Origin: Artemia franciscana
Lineage: Eukaryota; Arthropoda; Branchiopoda; Anostraca; Artemiidae
Direction of reading: 5' to 3'
Assembly: GCF_032884065.1 (NCBI RefSeq)
Contig: NC_088881.1
Coordinates: 2,972,001-3,036,000 of the forward strand
Length of the DNA stretch: 64,000 nucleotides
The notes beneath the pieces were generated by a model. That model was not told the DNA's origin, did not search any database, and worked only from the letters and a program-made list of their open reading frames with translations. A program made the translations under genes and the position numbers. This document shows, in pieces, positions 50,531 to 62,793 of the stretch (positions are counted from its first letter, which is position 1; every line of letters begins with the position of its first letter).

Positions 50531-53500
50531 GTAAGTTTATTTTTCTGTTCTATCGTCACTAGTTTTATTGAAATAGTAATCATTAGTTTATTTTTCAAAA
50601 AGAAAAAATCACCACTCAGCGTACGCATACCATTTTCATTTTGTATTTGAAAAATATTATAGGCGCGAAATTCAATTTATTGAATTTCACTAGTTTTATT
50701 GAAATAATATTAGGTGTTTAGCAAAATGAATGTATACATATTTCAGGGATTCTTCTAAAAACAAATCCTAGTTTTAATTTTTAATTAATTGAAACTTGAT
50801 TAAAGTAAAAATTTATATTTTTACTTAAACCTCACGGGAGATTTACTCCTAGGTTTGCTAGAGCATCCAGGATTTTTAATTTTTTCCCCACCATGCTTCA
50901 GGTGCATCTGGGGGCAAACTTTATCCACCCGGACCAAAGATCTGCTCCTTAAGTTAAGATATTCTCCATAGTCTCCAAGACGGAGTAAAAAAAAAAAAAC
51001 TTTCATCATCGTAAATTGTTCGTGGTAGTAATACCCTACTAATTAGTACCCTAACTTGGTATTATTTAGCACCCTCACTAGAACTACCCCCTTCCGAAAA
51101 CGAGTTTTTTGTAAGTTCTGCATAGGAACTAGATAACCCGCCCCGTTGCTTGGAATACGTCTCATCAATTGGTCTAATCTTTGTTCCTGTATCTTATATG
51201 GGCATGAAGATAATTAATTCTACAATTAAATAATTAGATTTAGATACTACAATTAGATAATTAGTAGTTTCTGTTCTACGGAATCCGTTACATCTCTTTT
51301 TCTGTAGTGTTGAAATAGTTGGGATACAAATTGTGTTTTTTTTTCACAAATTTTGACACAAATTGTGTTTCTCTTACTTAGAAGGGTAGATGACAATACT
51401 TCTTGTACCAATAACTGTCCGCCAATTCCAATTGAAAAACTGAAAACTTACATTTGAATACATAGATACTAAATATATATATATTATAAGATACATAATT
51501 TTTAACGTACTGTCTTTTGAATTCCTCCAGTAGTCTCGTCTGCAACTGAAATTTGTAAAAAAAAGTCATTTTTGGCAGGATTATTGTATCTTTGTATAAA
51601 TAACCGTTTGTCAACAACAGTTAAAACTTGTATTTCGGTTGGTATGTTCTAAATTTTAAGGTTTGTTACATATTGCTTTTTTTGGGTTGTCTCATTCATA
51701 TTGTCTATAGCTGAGATTTTTAAGTATGGAAAAGTTGTTTAAAATATTGTATTTCTTGTAAAAATAATTGTTCGTAAAAGATGATAGAAAAATGTAATGT
51801 GCACATTTGCAGTTCAGTAAAATTTATATTGTTGGACATACAAATTTGGAATTGAAACTGGAAATCTATAAAAATTACATTTTGACAGAAATATTACATG
51901 GGAGGTAATCCTAGTGTGAATTAGACTGTATTCCAATTGTCTTAAGGAATAAATTTTTCGATTTAATGAATCTTGCTTTAAATTTAAAGAGACCAAGCCC
52001 CTAGATTAACTAGATGTCTTCAATCGGGCAATGTGCTTTTATGGTTTGTATTGCATTCAATTGTTTTATTGTATTAGACCGCCGTATATGGTAATTATAC
52101 TCTTGAAGACTGTGTAATACCCTTTGGTTAATTTGGCAATTAACCAAATTTACAATTGGTTACAAGTTTACAATTCTGAAATGTAAACTTGATGCCATAT
52201 TCAGTTCGTCAGCTCCACTTTTTATTTCAAACTACATGTTTTCTGCAGTTAATACATCATAGTCTTTTCTATTGTCCATGTATTTTTTTTTACATTTTTT
52301 TGGGGTGCAAAACTTAAGGGAGGGTTAAAGAAATAATTGAGTTACTACTCTTGAACACAATGATATATTTTTGTTGATTTGGCGCTAGTTTGGTTAGTTT
52401 TTATGTCAATTGTTTTAGCAATTTGGTTATATCTCAATTGTTTCAACAATTTGTTTGATTTATATTTCAATTGTTTACACAATTTGGTTAATTTCGTTTC
52501 AGTTTTTTCAACGATTTCGAAATATAAACTTGACGCCAGGTTCATTATTTTCTTTCTAATTGCATATTTTCTTCAACTAATACATCGCCGTCCTTACTAT
52601 TGTCGTATAAATATGGTTTAATTGTTTGGAGTGAAACTTAAGGGGAAGGGTTAAAGAAATAATTGAATTATATGAAGGGCTGTTTAACAATGTCCAAATT
52701 CTGTATATTAATAGGTAGGAAAAACGATTCAATTATGGTTGCAGGGATACCTGCAACTTAGTAAAGAGCGAATGACGACCCATAATAACCAAAAGTTTAC
52801 AAGTATGTTTAGAAAACTGTCTGGTGAGAAAAAATTTCCATTTGAAGCTGATACAGGAATGATAACTATTGTTTCAATTAACCGAAAATGGCTTTGGATC
52901 GAAACGAAAAGTTCACCATTAACTATCGTCGAAAACCCCATAAAGGAAACTTAGTGTTCCCAACCCTGAATACCAATCATTTTTGCATGGGTAGCACTGA
53001 TGTGTCTTTAAAAGCTAATTTTTATTTCGTTATTTGTGCAATATATATGCAATATCGGATCAAATAAACTAAGTCGTACTGTTTCCCTAAATTTGTAGAA
53101 TTCCGAAAAACTAGCGCTTTACTGAAAACTGATCTTACGTGAGGTTTTGAGAGCATTAAAAATTGGAGGTTGTCTAAATATATTTCTAGAGATGTAATAG
53201 CTGTTATGGCAAAAAAATCTGATTGGGCATGAACGTGTGGTACTTAGTTCAGTTTATTCATATGATGATCAAAGAAAGTAATGAAGGGATACCATAGACC
53301 TGAGAAGATACTAAAATTCCCTTATTTCATGGCCCTCGGAAGACTGTTGAGAGCCTTATGAGTTAATTTATCAGCTTCCGTAGAGTACTTATTCTCTTTT
53401 CTTAATCGTATTTTTCAATAAACCAATATTTTTTCGGAATTCTGCAAATTCAGGGAGATATTACAAGTCAATTTATTTTGAACCAATATCGTAGGTGTAT

Positions 53501-54267
53501 GTTGCATAAACTGTGAGGCTAATAGTTTTTGTTCATTTAATCTCTGCTCTTTACTTCTACAGGGAAACAATTTTTTAATTAATTGAGTTAGACCGCTGTA
53601 TATGGTTATTGGATTCTTGAGGATTGCGTTGTAACCCTTTGTTATTTTTCGCTGTTAAACTATTCTAAATGTAAAATTGGTACCATGTTTAGTTCTTCAG
53701 GTTCTCTGTTTTCTTTCAAGTTATTAGTTATTCGGCAATTATCGTATCATGTTTTATTTCTATAGTTCATAGGTGACAGTTAAACGGAGGGGTATTTAAA
53801 AAAAGGCGAACTATATGAAAGAATATAAAGTAATATTCACAATCACAAGAATTGTTCCTCTATTTTCTTTCGGATAATCCTGTATTTTCCTGTTGTCCCT
53901 ATATTGTATGGGCAAAGGAGGGACAGAGAGGTCAGAAGAGTTTTCATTTCTTCTCTATATTTTTTATCCCTCATCCTCTAGATTCTCAAAAATATCTTTT
54001 TTGGTATTTTCATTGAAAAAAGCAAGAGATTTTGACAAAAAAAACTCTTGGATTTTGATAAATTGCATCCCCCCCTACAATGCCATGTACTGATGTCACT
54101 GAGGAGAGCTATTTACAAATAGGCGACTTACATTAAATAACTTGAGGCAATATTTACAGGCGAGTATAAGCCTAAAGGCCTTCCTATTTAAATGTTCTTG
54201 TCCAGTTTGGGGATGTACTATTTTTCATATATTTTATCTTGGATTAATTTGAATTTTACTTTTGCAG
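50531..54267 (+). other. Eph intron 2
   Basis: 3.7 kb, from gtaagt to ttttgcag. 50531-52572 is duplicated at 8810-10850, and the rest is single-copy in the window. It holds the possible retropepsin-like remnant at 52745-52954 and otherwise no feature I can name. Confidence 0.8.
52745..52954 (+). pseudogene. Possible retropepsin-like remnant in Eph intron 2
   Basis: A 69-codon frame after gttgcag reads GYLQLSKERMTTHNNQKFTS, then KKFPFEADTGMITIVSINRK, and later SSPLTIVEN before TAG. F-E-A-D-T-G followed by hydrophobic residues and, about 18 residues on, SPLT resembles the active-site strand and following region of retrotransposon aspartic proteases. No RT or integrase lies nearby, so at most this is a relic. 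It could equally be an unrelated exon or chance. Confidence 0.3.
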
Positions 54268-54597
54268 TGGATCGAAGAAAGTTTTACAAATTTTGAGAAA
54301 GGAATAAATTGGCGATCATATGTGGTGTGCGATGTGGCATATAATAATGTGAATAATTGGTTGTGGACCCCTTTTGTCGAAAGGGGCGAAGCTAATAGAA
54401 TCTATATCGAAGTGAAATTTTCAATGCGTGATTGTAATCTATTTCCTGGCACTGCGCTTTCGTGTAAGGAAACATTTAGTCTTTTGTATTATGAATTTGA
54501 CGCAGCAACAAGGGAACCCCCTCCATGGGAGCCGGAGAGTTATAAGCTGATTGACAGAATTGCTGCGGACGAAGGAAGATTCACCTCTTCAAATGAG
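54268..54597 (+). CDS. Eph: Eph receptor, coding exon 3 (core of ephrin-binding domain)
   Basis: Exactly 110 codons between ttttgcag (ends 54267) and gtaagt (54598), phase 0 at both ends. Landmarks of the Eph ligand-binding domain appear in order: SYVVCDV, NNWLWTPFV, RIYIEVKFSMRDC, LSCKETFSLLYYEFD, and LIDRIAADEGRF. The three Cys (in VVCDV, MRDC and SCKETF) match domain cysteines that form its disulfides; the partner of the first lies in the next exon. The jelly-roll domain binds the ephrin loop outside the cell. Compared with the family about 40 residues of the domain are still missing after SSNE, to be supplied by an exon beyond 64000. This exon occurs once in the window, which matters for the duplication. 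Confidence 0.94.
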
Positions 54598-57349
54598 GTA
54601 AGTTTATTCACTTTTTAAATAAAACCATCGATATGATACGGTACTTTATTAATAAACACAATTATAACTCTTTACTTTATGCATTTACTGCGTGTAGTAG
54701 TAAAAATTAACCATTTTTTAAACATACCAAAAAATAAAATAATAAATAACTAACAAAAAAAAAAAAAACACACCATAACAAAAGAAAAAAAAGATCAATC
54801 TCCATCACAATATCCCTTCCAAAAGAAAAAAAAATCTCACAACAACCCTACTCCCTCACTACCACTTCCAACCAACCAGACCTCCGTATCACGTCCTATT
54901 TCCTCATAAATAGAGATTTTAGAATCAACCTCTATAAACTGCTTCAATGGATCAAACAAAACATTATCGTTATAGCCTACTATTCAAATGGACTTGTAGA
55001 CTCAAGTGATGGACTCCCAGTTGTCGCTCCTGGTATGTGTCTCGGAGGGCCACTTGCTCCAGAATGTGTGTCACACTTTGTGCCATCTAGACCGGCGAAT
55101 GTTTTGAATGTGACCCTCAGGTATGGGTTTGGATGACTGGTGGTAAAAATATTAATGAAGCACCAAAATTCGAATGAGTCACTGTTTATCATCACATATC
55201 ATCACATTTTGTGCATTAGTCTGTTGACATTTGGGGCGCTCGGTGTTAAAGGGGGATCAATCGTGTTAGATTTTAATTTTTGATCTAAATTTTTCTTTAC
55301 ATTTAAATTTTAAAACTTTAATTTTTTTTTAAAATTAAATTTTTTAAAACTTTTATTTACATAATAAACAAAAATATAAACTATTAGAGATATAAATCAC
55401 TATCCTAAATTAAAAATAATAATAAAAAGAATTTTGTAAATACCAAATGCTAATAATTAATTTCATCACTAAGCCGCCTGAGGCCAACACATTTTCCTTG
55501 TTTCCATTTTCCTCCGCTCAATATCTTCAAAGCTTTGAATTATTTATTCATATCCTTTTACTCTGTGCTTCAAAAGCTTGTACCTTAAAAATAAGACCCG
55601 AGACACTTATAGTCACACCTGTGGATAAAATCAAAACCGCTTACGATTAAAGAACCAAAAATTATCCCGTGGATACTTTGGTAAGTTGAGCTATGTTAGA
55701 GTTTTTGATCGTAAATATTGACCCATTAGGGTGAAAATTTATGCGATCATTTTCTGAAATTAGGCTACATTTGCGAAAACAGAAAGAATTTTATAAGAAT
55801 TGAAAGAAATAAAAAGAAAAAATAATAATTTTATAAGAATAGATAGAATTAAATAGAAATATTTTTTTAAGAATAGAAGGAAATGTTTCTATCGAAACCT
55901 TTGCTCCACCATCGTGGAGGGTTCCCAGATTTGAACCCCCCTGAAATTTTTATGATGTGTTATGTGTATAAAAATATACCCCCCCCCCCCAACCGAAAAG
56001 AATTCTGGATACAAACTTGTCCACAGTACATTGAAGCAACAATTCCTATCTGGCGATAGATATAGAATTCTCAGGATGGAGACACTCAAACTGCATTACA
56101 AGTGGAAAAAAAAAACAGACGAATCCTATTCATTTCAGGACTAATCCCCAAAATTAAAATATATAATTTTTATATATTTATATAAATATATAATATATTA
56201 TATATAAATATATAATATATTAATATATTATATAAATATATAATATATTTAAAATATATTTTTTAGTAAAATTAGTGCATGGGGAAATAGCTTCTGATGG
56301 GGAAATGCCCCCTCGATCAACAGGTTTGACCATGGTTCGCATGGGCACAACTTTTCTGAATTTTTGTCAACTTTCAAGTATTGCTGTAAAGTGGTTTGGC
56401 ACAGAACCTACATTCACTATCCTATTAAATATATCATATTGGCATTTGATTTGGTAAGAGTGAAGATCAAAACCTTTATTTAATGATCCTCTGACTTGTG
56501 ATACAAAAATAGTTCGCAAGAATCTGTGCCCGCCCCTTGAATAGAAAAATACTTTTGGGTGAAAGGCATCCATGCATTCAGATACCCGGTCCGCTCTTAA
56601 TTCTTTTCATTACGATTCAGTAATTATTTAAACCGCTAGGCAGACTTGATTTCTTTAGCTAATTATTGGCATACTCCTAGATGATTTAAATAATGTTGCA
56701 TCTTAACACAGGTCACGACTTCAGTAAGATTATTCTTTTCGATAAGAAGCCAAAATTTTTGCGATCTTCTGCCAATTTGCAGGGTTTTTTCCTGCCATTT
56801 CGAACATTTTTCAACAAATTGCCTCTGCACACTGGTGGGTCTGAAGGGAGCCCGGGCCCCTCAAGATTTTTCTGGTGCCATCTTATCCTGTTTTTTCTTC
56901 TTTTTTTTTAATTCTTTTTTAGAGGAAATTTGTCAAGTTGGTCGACATCTTTGTCACATTGACACCCCTCCAAGATTTTGCTAATTGGCGTCCTTGTCAC
57001 GTTGGGTCTCCCCCACGATTTTGCTCTAGATCTGACCCTCTTTCTGCATTACTTTAAGTAACACGATTACAAAAATTGGCAATGTATCTCTTGTTTCGAG
57101 AGTGCCTTGATTAAAAGAAGGTGCTATATTTCTGTTATTATTCTTAGTTTTGCGTTTTATACTGAATATATGCCCTGCTGCCTCCCCCCGTGATTACTGC
57201 ATAGACTTGTCGTGCTACGTACTTTCCAGGTCCTATCTTAAATAGTCCGTGCAATCGTGTATAATTCTAGTGACAAAAATACTATAAGTTATGCGACCGT
57301 TATTCTTTTATAAAGTTTATCGTAACCAAGTTGAATTTAATTATCAAAC
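54598..57349 (+). other. Presumed Eph intron 3, first part
   Basis: Contains an A/C-rich stretch (54735-54860), a minus-strand LINE tail (55468-55580), and a TATAAATATA-rich patch (56158-56262). No next Eph exon was found. Confidence 0.5.
55468..55580 (-). pseudogene. LINE 3' end fragment, minus strand
   Basis: On the minus strand GCGGAGGAAAATGG is followed by TGTGTTGGCCTCAGGCGGCT, matching the end of the ORF2 seen at 61690-61912 (VGLRRL in frame). Only the last ~35 codons are recognisable. Confidence 0.55.
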
Positions 57350-58270
57350 AGTTCGCGGTAACGAACTGTCGTAATGAGCCACCCGGCTCAATAGTAACCT
57401 AAACTCCAAAAAATGGAATTTTGGTACCAATAGCTACATCGAAAGAATTGCATTTTCACGCTGATTCTAAATATATAAGTTTCATCAAGTTTAGGTTTAC
57501 CCATCAAAAGTTACGAGCCTGAGAAAATTTGCCTTATTTTAGAAAATAGGGGGAAACACCCCCTAAAAGTAAAAAAAAATCTGAAAATCACACCATTAGA
57601 TTCAACGTATCAGAGAACCCCACTGTAGAAGTTTCAAGCTCCTATAGGCTATACACGAATGTGGAATTTTGTATTTTTTCTCAGAAGACAGATCATGGAT
57701 GCGTGTTTATTATTATTATTTTTTTCCGAGGGGTAATCGCATGGAAGCAGTGGTCCTAGAGTGTTGCAAGAGGGCTCATTCTAAAGGAAATTAAAAGTTC
57801 TAGTGTCTTTTTAAGTGACAAAAAATTGGAGGGCACCTATCCCACGCTCATTTTTCCCAAAGTCACTGGATCAAAATTTTGAGATAGCAATTTTGTTCAG
57901 CATAGTCGAAAAACCTAATAATTTTGTGTTTCGGGACGACTTAATCCTCCGCAGTCCCTGGGGGAGGGGCTGTAAGTTACAAACTTTAACCATTCTTTAC
58001 ATATAGTAATGGTTATTGGGAAGTGTACAGACGTTTTCAGGGGGACTTTAACACGTTAAAGGGGGGTTGGGGGAGGGGGTTACGTGGTAGGATCTTTCCA
58101 TGGAGGAATTTATCACAAGGGAAGAAAATTCCCGTGAAGGGGCCCGGGCCGCTGGATTTTCTAGCATTATTTAAAAAAAAATTAGAAAATAAATAAAAAC
58201 AGTTTTTTCAGGTGAAAGTAAGGAGCAACATTGGAACCTAAAACGAACATTAGTTATTACGTATATAAGG
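57350..58270 (+). repeat. Dispersed repeat family R1, copy 3
   Basis: It opens at the palindrome CAGTTCGCGGTAACGAACTG, passes the AAAATGGAATTTTGGTACC and GTATCAGAGAACCCC blocks, and closes with GAAAGTAAGGAGCAACATTG. The order is as in 16893 and 18458. Confidence 0.75.
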
Positions 58271-58740
58271 AGGTTCAAACCTCACTCTTTACGCTAAAGT
58301 ATTTTAGTAATTTCAACTATTTATTCTACGGTCTTTGTGATTCAGGGATCAATGTTAAAGAATTGGGACCAAATGTAAGCTTTAGTGCAAAAAGCGAGGT
58401 ATTGATGAGGGGGAGACCCCCTCATATACGTAATAAGAATATACAAATACAGAATTTCGTAACGTAAGTTAATCCGAAAGTTACGTATATTTATTACTAA
58501 TAAAAACGTTCGTAAAAAATTTAAAAGTTCTAGTTGCCTTTTTAAGTAACCAAAAATTGCAGTGCAACTAGGCCTCCTCCCCGACCCCCTTTTTTACCAA
58601 AATCGTCCAATCAAAACTATGAGAAAGCCATTTAGCCAAAAAGAAAATAATTTGCAAATTTTGTTTTAATTATTCATGTGCGGTGAGCCAAAATCAAGAC
58701 ATGCATTGATTAAAAAACGTTCAGAAATTAATTAAAAGAA
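58271..58740 (+). repeat. Imperfect foldback and R1 fragment
   Basis: CTCACTCTTTACGCTAAAG near 58280 and AGCGAGGTATTGATGAGGGG near 58395 are parts of the same arms as in the foldback that follows. 58510-58740 is another R1 piece. Confidence 0.55.
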
Positions 58741-58744
58741 AACG

Positions 58745-59000
58745 AGTTTTTTAACTGCAAGTAAGGAGCGACATTAAAACTTAAAACGAACAGTATTTAT
58801 TCCGTATATGAAAGGGATTCTCCTCTCCTCAACACCTCGCTCTTTACGCTAAAGTTTTGTATTGTTTTAAAAATTAGAGTTGTGAGAAAGAGTCAAACTT
58901 TAGCGTAAAGAGCAAGGCGTTGAGGAGGGGACAACCCTTTCATATACGGAATAATTACTGTTCGTTTTTTTGTCGCTCCTTACTTGCAGTTAAAAAACTG
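58745..59000. repeat. Foldback element with ~110-bp arms
   Basis: The left arm runs from GTTTTTTAACTGCAAGTAAG through CTCGCTCTTTACGCTAAAG (to about 58857). The right arm is its inverse from about 58890 (CTTTAGCGTAAAGAGC) to CTTACTTGCAGTTAAAAAAC at 59000. The loop is about 30 bases. The arms are found singly at several R1 ends, so the foldback may have formed from two inverted R1 ends. Confidence 0.9.
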
Positions 59001-59190
59001 TTTTTTTTAATTAATATTAAGCCAATATTGACCTGAAATATTTTCTTTTCTAACTTTGAGGAAGGGTGTTCAATACTTGTTACATAGAATTTGTTATATA
59101 GTTGAAATGACTTTGAAAGAAATACTTGTCTGTGGCCCGCATGAAATGGTGGTGTTCGACCCTTTGTCAGCACTTTTCCTGAGAGCGAAA

Positions 59191-59515
59191 GGTACTTACG
59201 TATTATAGCGACCACACTAAAGTTCTTGATTTGAGTAAAACCGGTTTCTCTATCTGCATTAGGAGATATATAGCTTGGTCAGGAAAGAAAAAACCCAGCT
59301 ACAATGCAGGTATAATCTAATCAAATGTTTAATATATACATTTGGTTAGGTATTCAATGTAATAAGTTTTAGGCGGCCTGCTATTTATAATTTTCTTCTG
59401 CCTTTTCCATAATTTTGCTGCTAAAGTATTATATTTTCATCATATTTTGGGTATATTTCATAATGATCAACCTAACCTCACTTCTTTCGTGTGGTCACTA
59501 TAAGTTGTAAATACC
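59191..59515. mobile_element. MITE, 325 bp, GGTACTTACG...TAAATACC
   Basis: The left end GGTACTTACGTATTATAGCG with ACCACAC is inverted at the right end (GTGTGGTCACTATAAGTTG, then TAAATACC). Same length as 33391-33715. Internal text such as TTCAATGTAATAAGTTTTAG also occurs in the partial copies near 8080 and 49800. Confidence 0.82.
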
Positions 59516-59574
59516 GAGTGGAGTTATGCTACGAGCGAAATGTGTTTCCATCTATTATTTTCCAAAAACCTACT

Positions 59575-59990
59575 CTCTTTTATTTGCTGGACTTAAAAAT
59601 CTGTAATCGTATTTTTCTTGGAAAGAGTTTTCAAGCAGTAGGGACAACTTCGCTATCAGGTCGCGTGCTGTGTATACTCGTGCGTTTGTGTCGTAGCATT
59701 CCAATTTTCTATATTTTATTGTTTTTTCTTCTGAATTTCCGCGTTATATCTTTCAGTAATACCTCTAGGAATCTACCCTTTTATTTCTATTATTTGCTGG
59801 ACTGCAAATCTGTAATCATGTTTTTCTTGGAAAAAGTTTTCAAGCCGTAGGGATAACTTCGCTATCAGGTTACGTTGTGCGTATACTCGTGCGTTTGTGT
59901 CGTAGCATTTCAGTTTTCTATATTTTATTGTTTTTTCTTCGGAATTTCCGCGTTATATCTTTCAATATTGCCTCTAGGAATCTACCCACA
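59575..59990 (+). repeat. Two-copy tandem repeat, ~209-bp period
   Basis: ATTTGCTGGACT, then GGAAA(G/A)AGTTTTCAAGC, then GTATACTCGTGCGTTTGTG recur 209 bases apart. Open frames here (59491-59850, 59877-60065) simply follow the repeat and resemble no protein I know. Confidence 0.88.
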
Positions 59991-61689
59991 TCAATCGAGC
60001 ATGTTCGTCGTATTCATGTCTGGCCTACCCTTCGTTATGCGTCATTATTCGCAATCATTCTATAATTTTATATTCCTATTTTGCTAACTATGAATGAAAC
60101 TTGCATTGTTGTTTATTCCATTAGAAATCTGGTAAACATATGCCAATCATACCCTTCTCAGCTAGCTACAATACTTGTCAGGGAAATGGCAGCAGTGTTT
60201 TAACGCCACAGTGGCTGTCCGCCACCTAATGTTTTCCGCCACTTTTTAATTCAGGTAGGTCAGAATAGACATAGGCATAGACATAAGAACAGACATAGAC
60301 TAACCTAACCTGTCTATTCTGATCCCATTAATCCTCTTGATAATGCAAGATTTCCTGGGTGATTAACAATATTCCCTTTTAAAGCCATAGACGACGCAGA
60401 ACATCCCAAGCGTTTAGCTTGTGGATAACTGATCCCCGAATTGAGCCGGGTAGCCAATCCTTTGAGGATGGAAACACAAGAAGAGTCAAAGGAAAAGTTA
60501 GAGGGATGGGGGTTGGTGTAGTTACCAAAACTGATTTGTCATTACGTTTGATTTTGGAGAAATAACTCGTATTTTAGACACTGAGTCATCAAAATTGATT
60601 CAGACACCCATGGGAAAACATGTCTTAAATCTAAGGGGTGCCCACTTTCTGCCACCACATATGGATCTCAGAACGTCACATGTGTCGCACAGTTTCTGCC
60701 GCGCTAAACGCATCTCCGTGGCGCTCGGCACGCGCCACCTGGTGTGTGTAATTTCTGAAAGTAGGTGCCTCCTCGCTTAAATCCACTTTAGTAACTAATT
60801 GGGCCCTGCCTGGGGGTCCGTAGGTGATAGAAGAGACGATAATGATAACCAAAATCCCCTTGTAATGCCATATATGACGCTTAATATTCGTTAGGTTTGC
60901 AGTGATCCCAGACTAAAATATGGCGATTAGCGTTTTTACTTTTCAAAATGGAAACTTGAGAATACGTTCAAAACTCGCATTTTGAATTTTAATTCCAACT
61001 CCAGAAAAGGTAAAAAGGTGTATTTTTCATGAATAAGGGTCATTTTAATTGTATAATTACGTTCGTACAAGGATCTCGGTATCTAAATAATCGGGAAAAA
61101 TGTGATGTTTTGGTTCATATTATATTCAGGACATGATTCTGTGAGCCCGTTTGTCTTGTATCTCTGTTAGCTTAATGATGGATTATTGAAAAACAATTTT
61201 TCCATTGCTGGTCAGATGTGTTACCGTATTCTGAAATATTTCGAAATTGTGATTAGGTGATGTATTGATTGCAAAAGAAGAACCAATTTTAAGGCAATTA
61301 TCATCAGTACCTATTGGTATTGCTGATACATCTGCGCTTGTGGGTATTTGGGTACATTGGTACATGTGGAATTTTTAGTGTTGTGAGACGAGGTGCAAGC
61401 ACTGCCAAAGGGTGTGTCTATAAAATCATCCACTTTAATAGTTTTTTAATCTTCCAGGGGAAAGGGGACTTCAACCAACTATATCCTTTTAAGGCTTGCA
61501 TGCCCAAGCAGGGGGGGGGGGGCTCATACCCTGGAATATTGAGTCGCAATATCCTAAAAGAGCACTATTTTCCGACCTTTGGGTTTGACCTGACCTGTAA
61601 TGGTTAGACCTATGTCGTCTTTAACGAACTCTGTGGATTAGCCTATTCGAATTTTGTTGTATTTGGCTGTGAAACTCTTTTTTTAGATC
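59991..61689. other. No gene seen
   Basis: Mixed single-copy-looking sequence. 60590-60780 is less AT-rich with a 61-codon frame that I cannot assign. A poly-G run lies at 61511-61522. Confidence 0.45.
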
Positions 61690-61912
61690 AGTATTACTAC
61701 TGCTACTAAGAACTCACCGTAGCACCAAGCCGTCTGAGGCCAATGCGGCCGCGCACACTCCTCCATTGCAAACTGTTCAAAGGCTCTCTTTACATCATCC
61801 CAGGAAGCTTCCTTACATCTTCCCACTCCAACTAAGGACGATCTGCTTTTCGTTTAGGCCTAGACAATTGGCTGAAAAAAAAAAACAATCTTTTGCAATC
61901 TGTCATCATTTA
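61690..61912 (-). pseudogene. LINE ORF2 C-terminus and 3' end, minus strand
   Basis: On the minus strand broken frames read DDRLQKIV, then RPKRKAD and LEWEDV, and finally GLRRLGATVS followed by a stop and a TAGTAGCAGTAGTAATAC tail. It matches the plus-strand copy at 39095 and keeps the last ~20 codons that copy has lost. This tail (CGGCTTGGTGCTACGGTGAG) is nearly the unit of the minisatellite at 62794-63702. Confidence 0.75.
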
Positions 61913-62793
61913 TCCACAGAACGCACTCCAGTCATCTCAGTCTTTCTCTCATTATAACCCTAGATAGTGGGACTGGACCACACCTTTAGTACAGTCTACT
62001 GTTTGAAATGCAGCCAGTCAATTGGGTACCTAATTTCCCTGGGAAATATCTAGCACCCAAGAAGTATAGCTTTTTTATAATAGTTGTTCCTATTTAAACT
62101 TTTAAATCCATATAATATCTATTTAAACTAAGCCGCGCTTGGTATGCAAAATGTTTCATTGTTTATAGTGTACGCAAGGACCTTGGGACTGAGGGCCCCC
62201 TGGACTGGAATATGAAGATTCAAAATACATTTCAATATTTTATTTTCCATTGAATATAAATTGCCTGTGTTTTGTTGAAGATGCCCCCCCCCCGAAACGT
62301 TGGGTTTTATTATTTCTTATGTATTTCCATGCATTTTGAAAGCTTATCGAATTTAATATTCAGTGAAATGAATGCTGATAAATGAAAATTTTTGCTAATA
62401 AACTGAATATTCAGTTGAAGAAGTATAGGTAAAACTATTGAAAATTGTTTGCTTTTAAGTTTTAGGGGGAGGGTGAACGAATTGCCCTTTATCCCCTTAG
62501 ATGCTCGCTTGTGCTTGTTTAGCGTGTATATACCCTTATAGCAGGATATATGTGCATACAAGAGAGCTGGGGAGGAGTGGTTCGGTTTTTTGAAGGAGCG
62601 GACGGATCTAAGTACGATTATATCCATGAATTCATTGAGATAATAGAATCGATTTTACTGTATTTCCTAGTTTGCCTTAAAAAATTGGGAAATAGTTGTG
62701 AAATTATTAAGAATAATTTTGTTTGGATAAAGGAGCTTTTTGGAGACAGCTTGTATTTGTAAACAATTCCTTCTATTTATAGTAGTTTATAGT
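61913..62793. other. Unassigned
   Basis: AT-rich. A 70-codon plus frame at 62550-62762 has no recognisable motif. Confidence 0.45.

Larger units (their letters stand above)
48147..54597 (+). other. Eph: Eph receptor gene, 5' part (three coding exons in the window)
   Basis: Joining 48147-48234, 50451-50530 and 54268-54597 gives one open frame of 166 codons: signal peptide, then about the first three quarters of the ephrin-binding domain. Introns are GT-AG, in phases 1 and 0, and exon 3 also ends in phase 0. The remaining parts of an Eph receptor (end of the binding domain, Cys-rich region, two fibronectin III domains, membrane helix, kinase, SAM) are not in the window, so intron 3 must exceed 9.4 kb. 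Eph receptors bind membrane-bound ephrins on neighbouring cells and guide axons and tissue boundaries. Confidence 0.88.

Noticed and set aside
59491-59850. A 119-residue plus-strand frame
   Set aside because: It runs across a two-copy 209-bp tandem repeat and resembles no protein.
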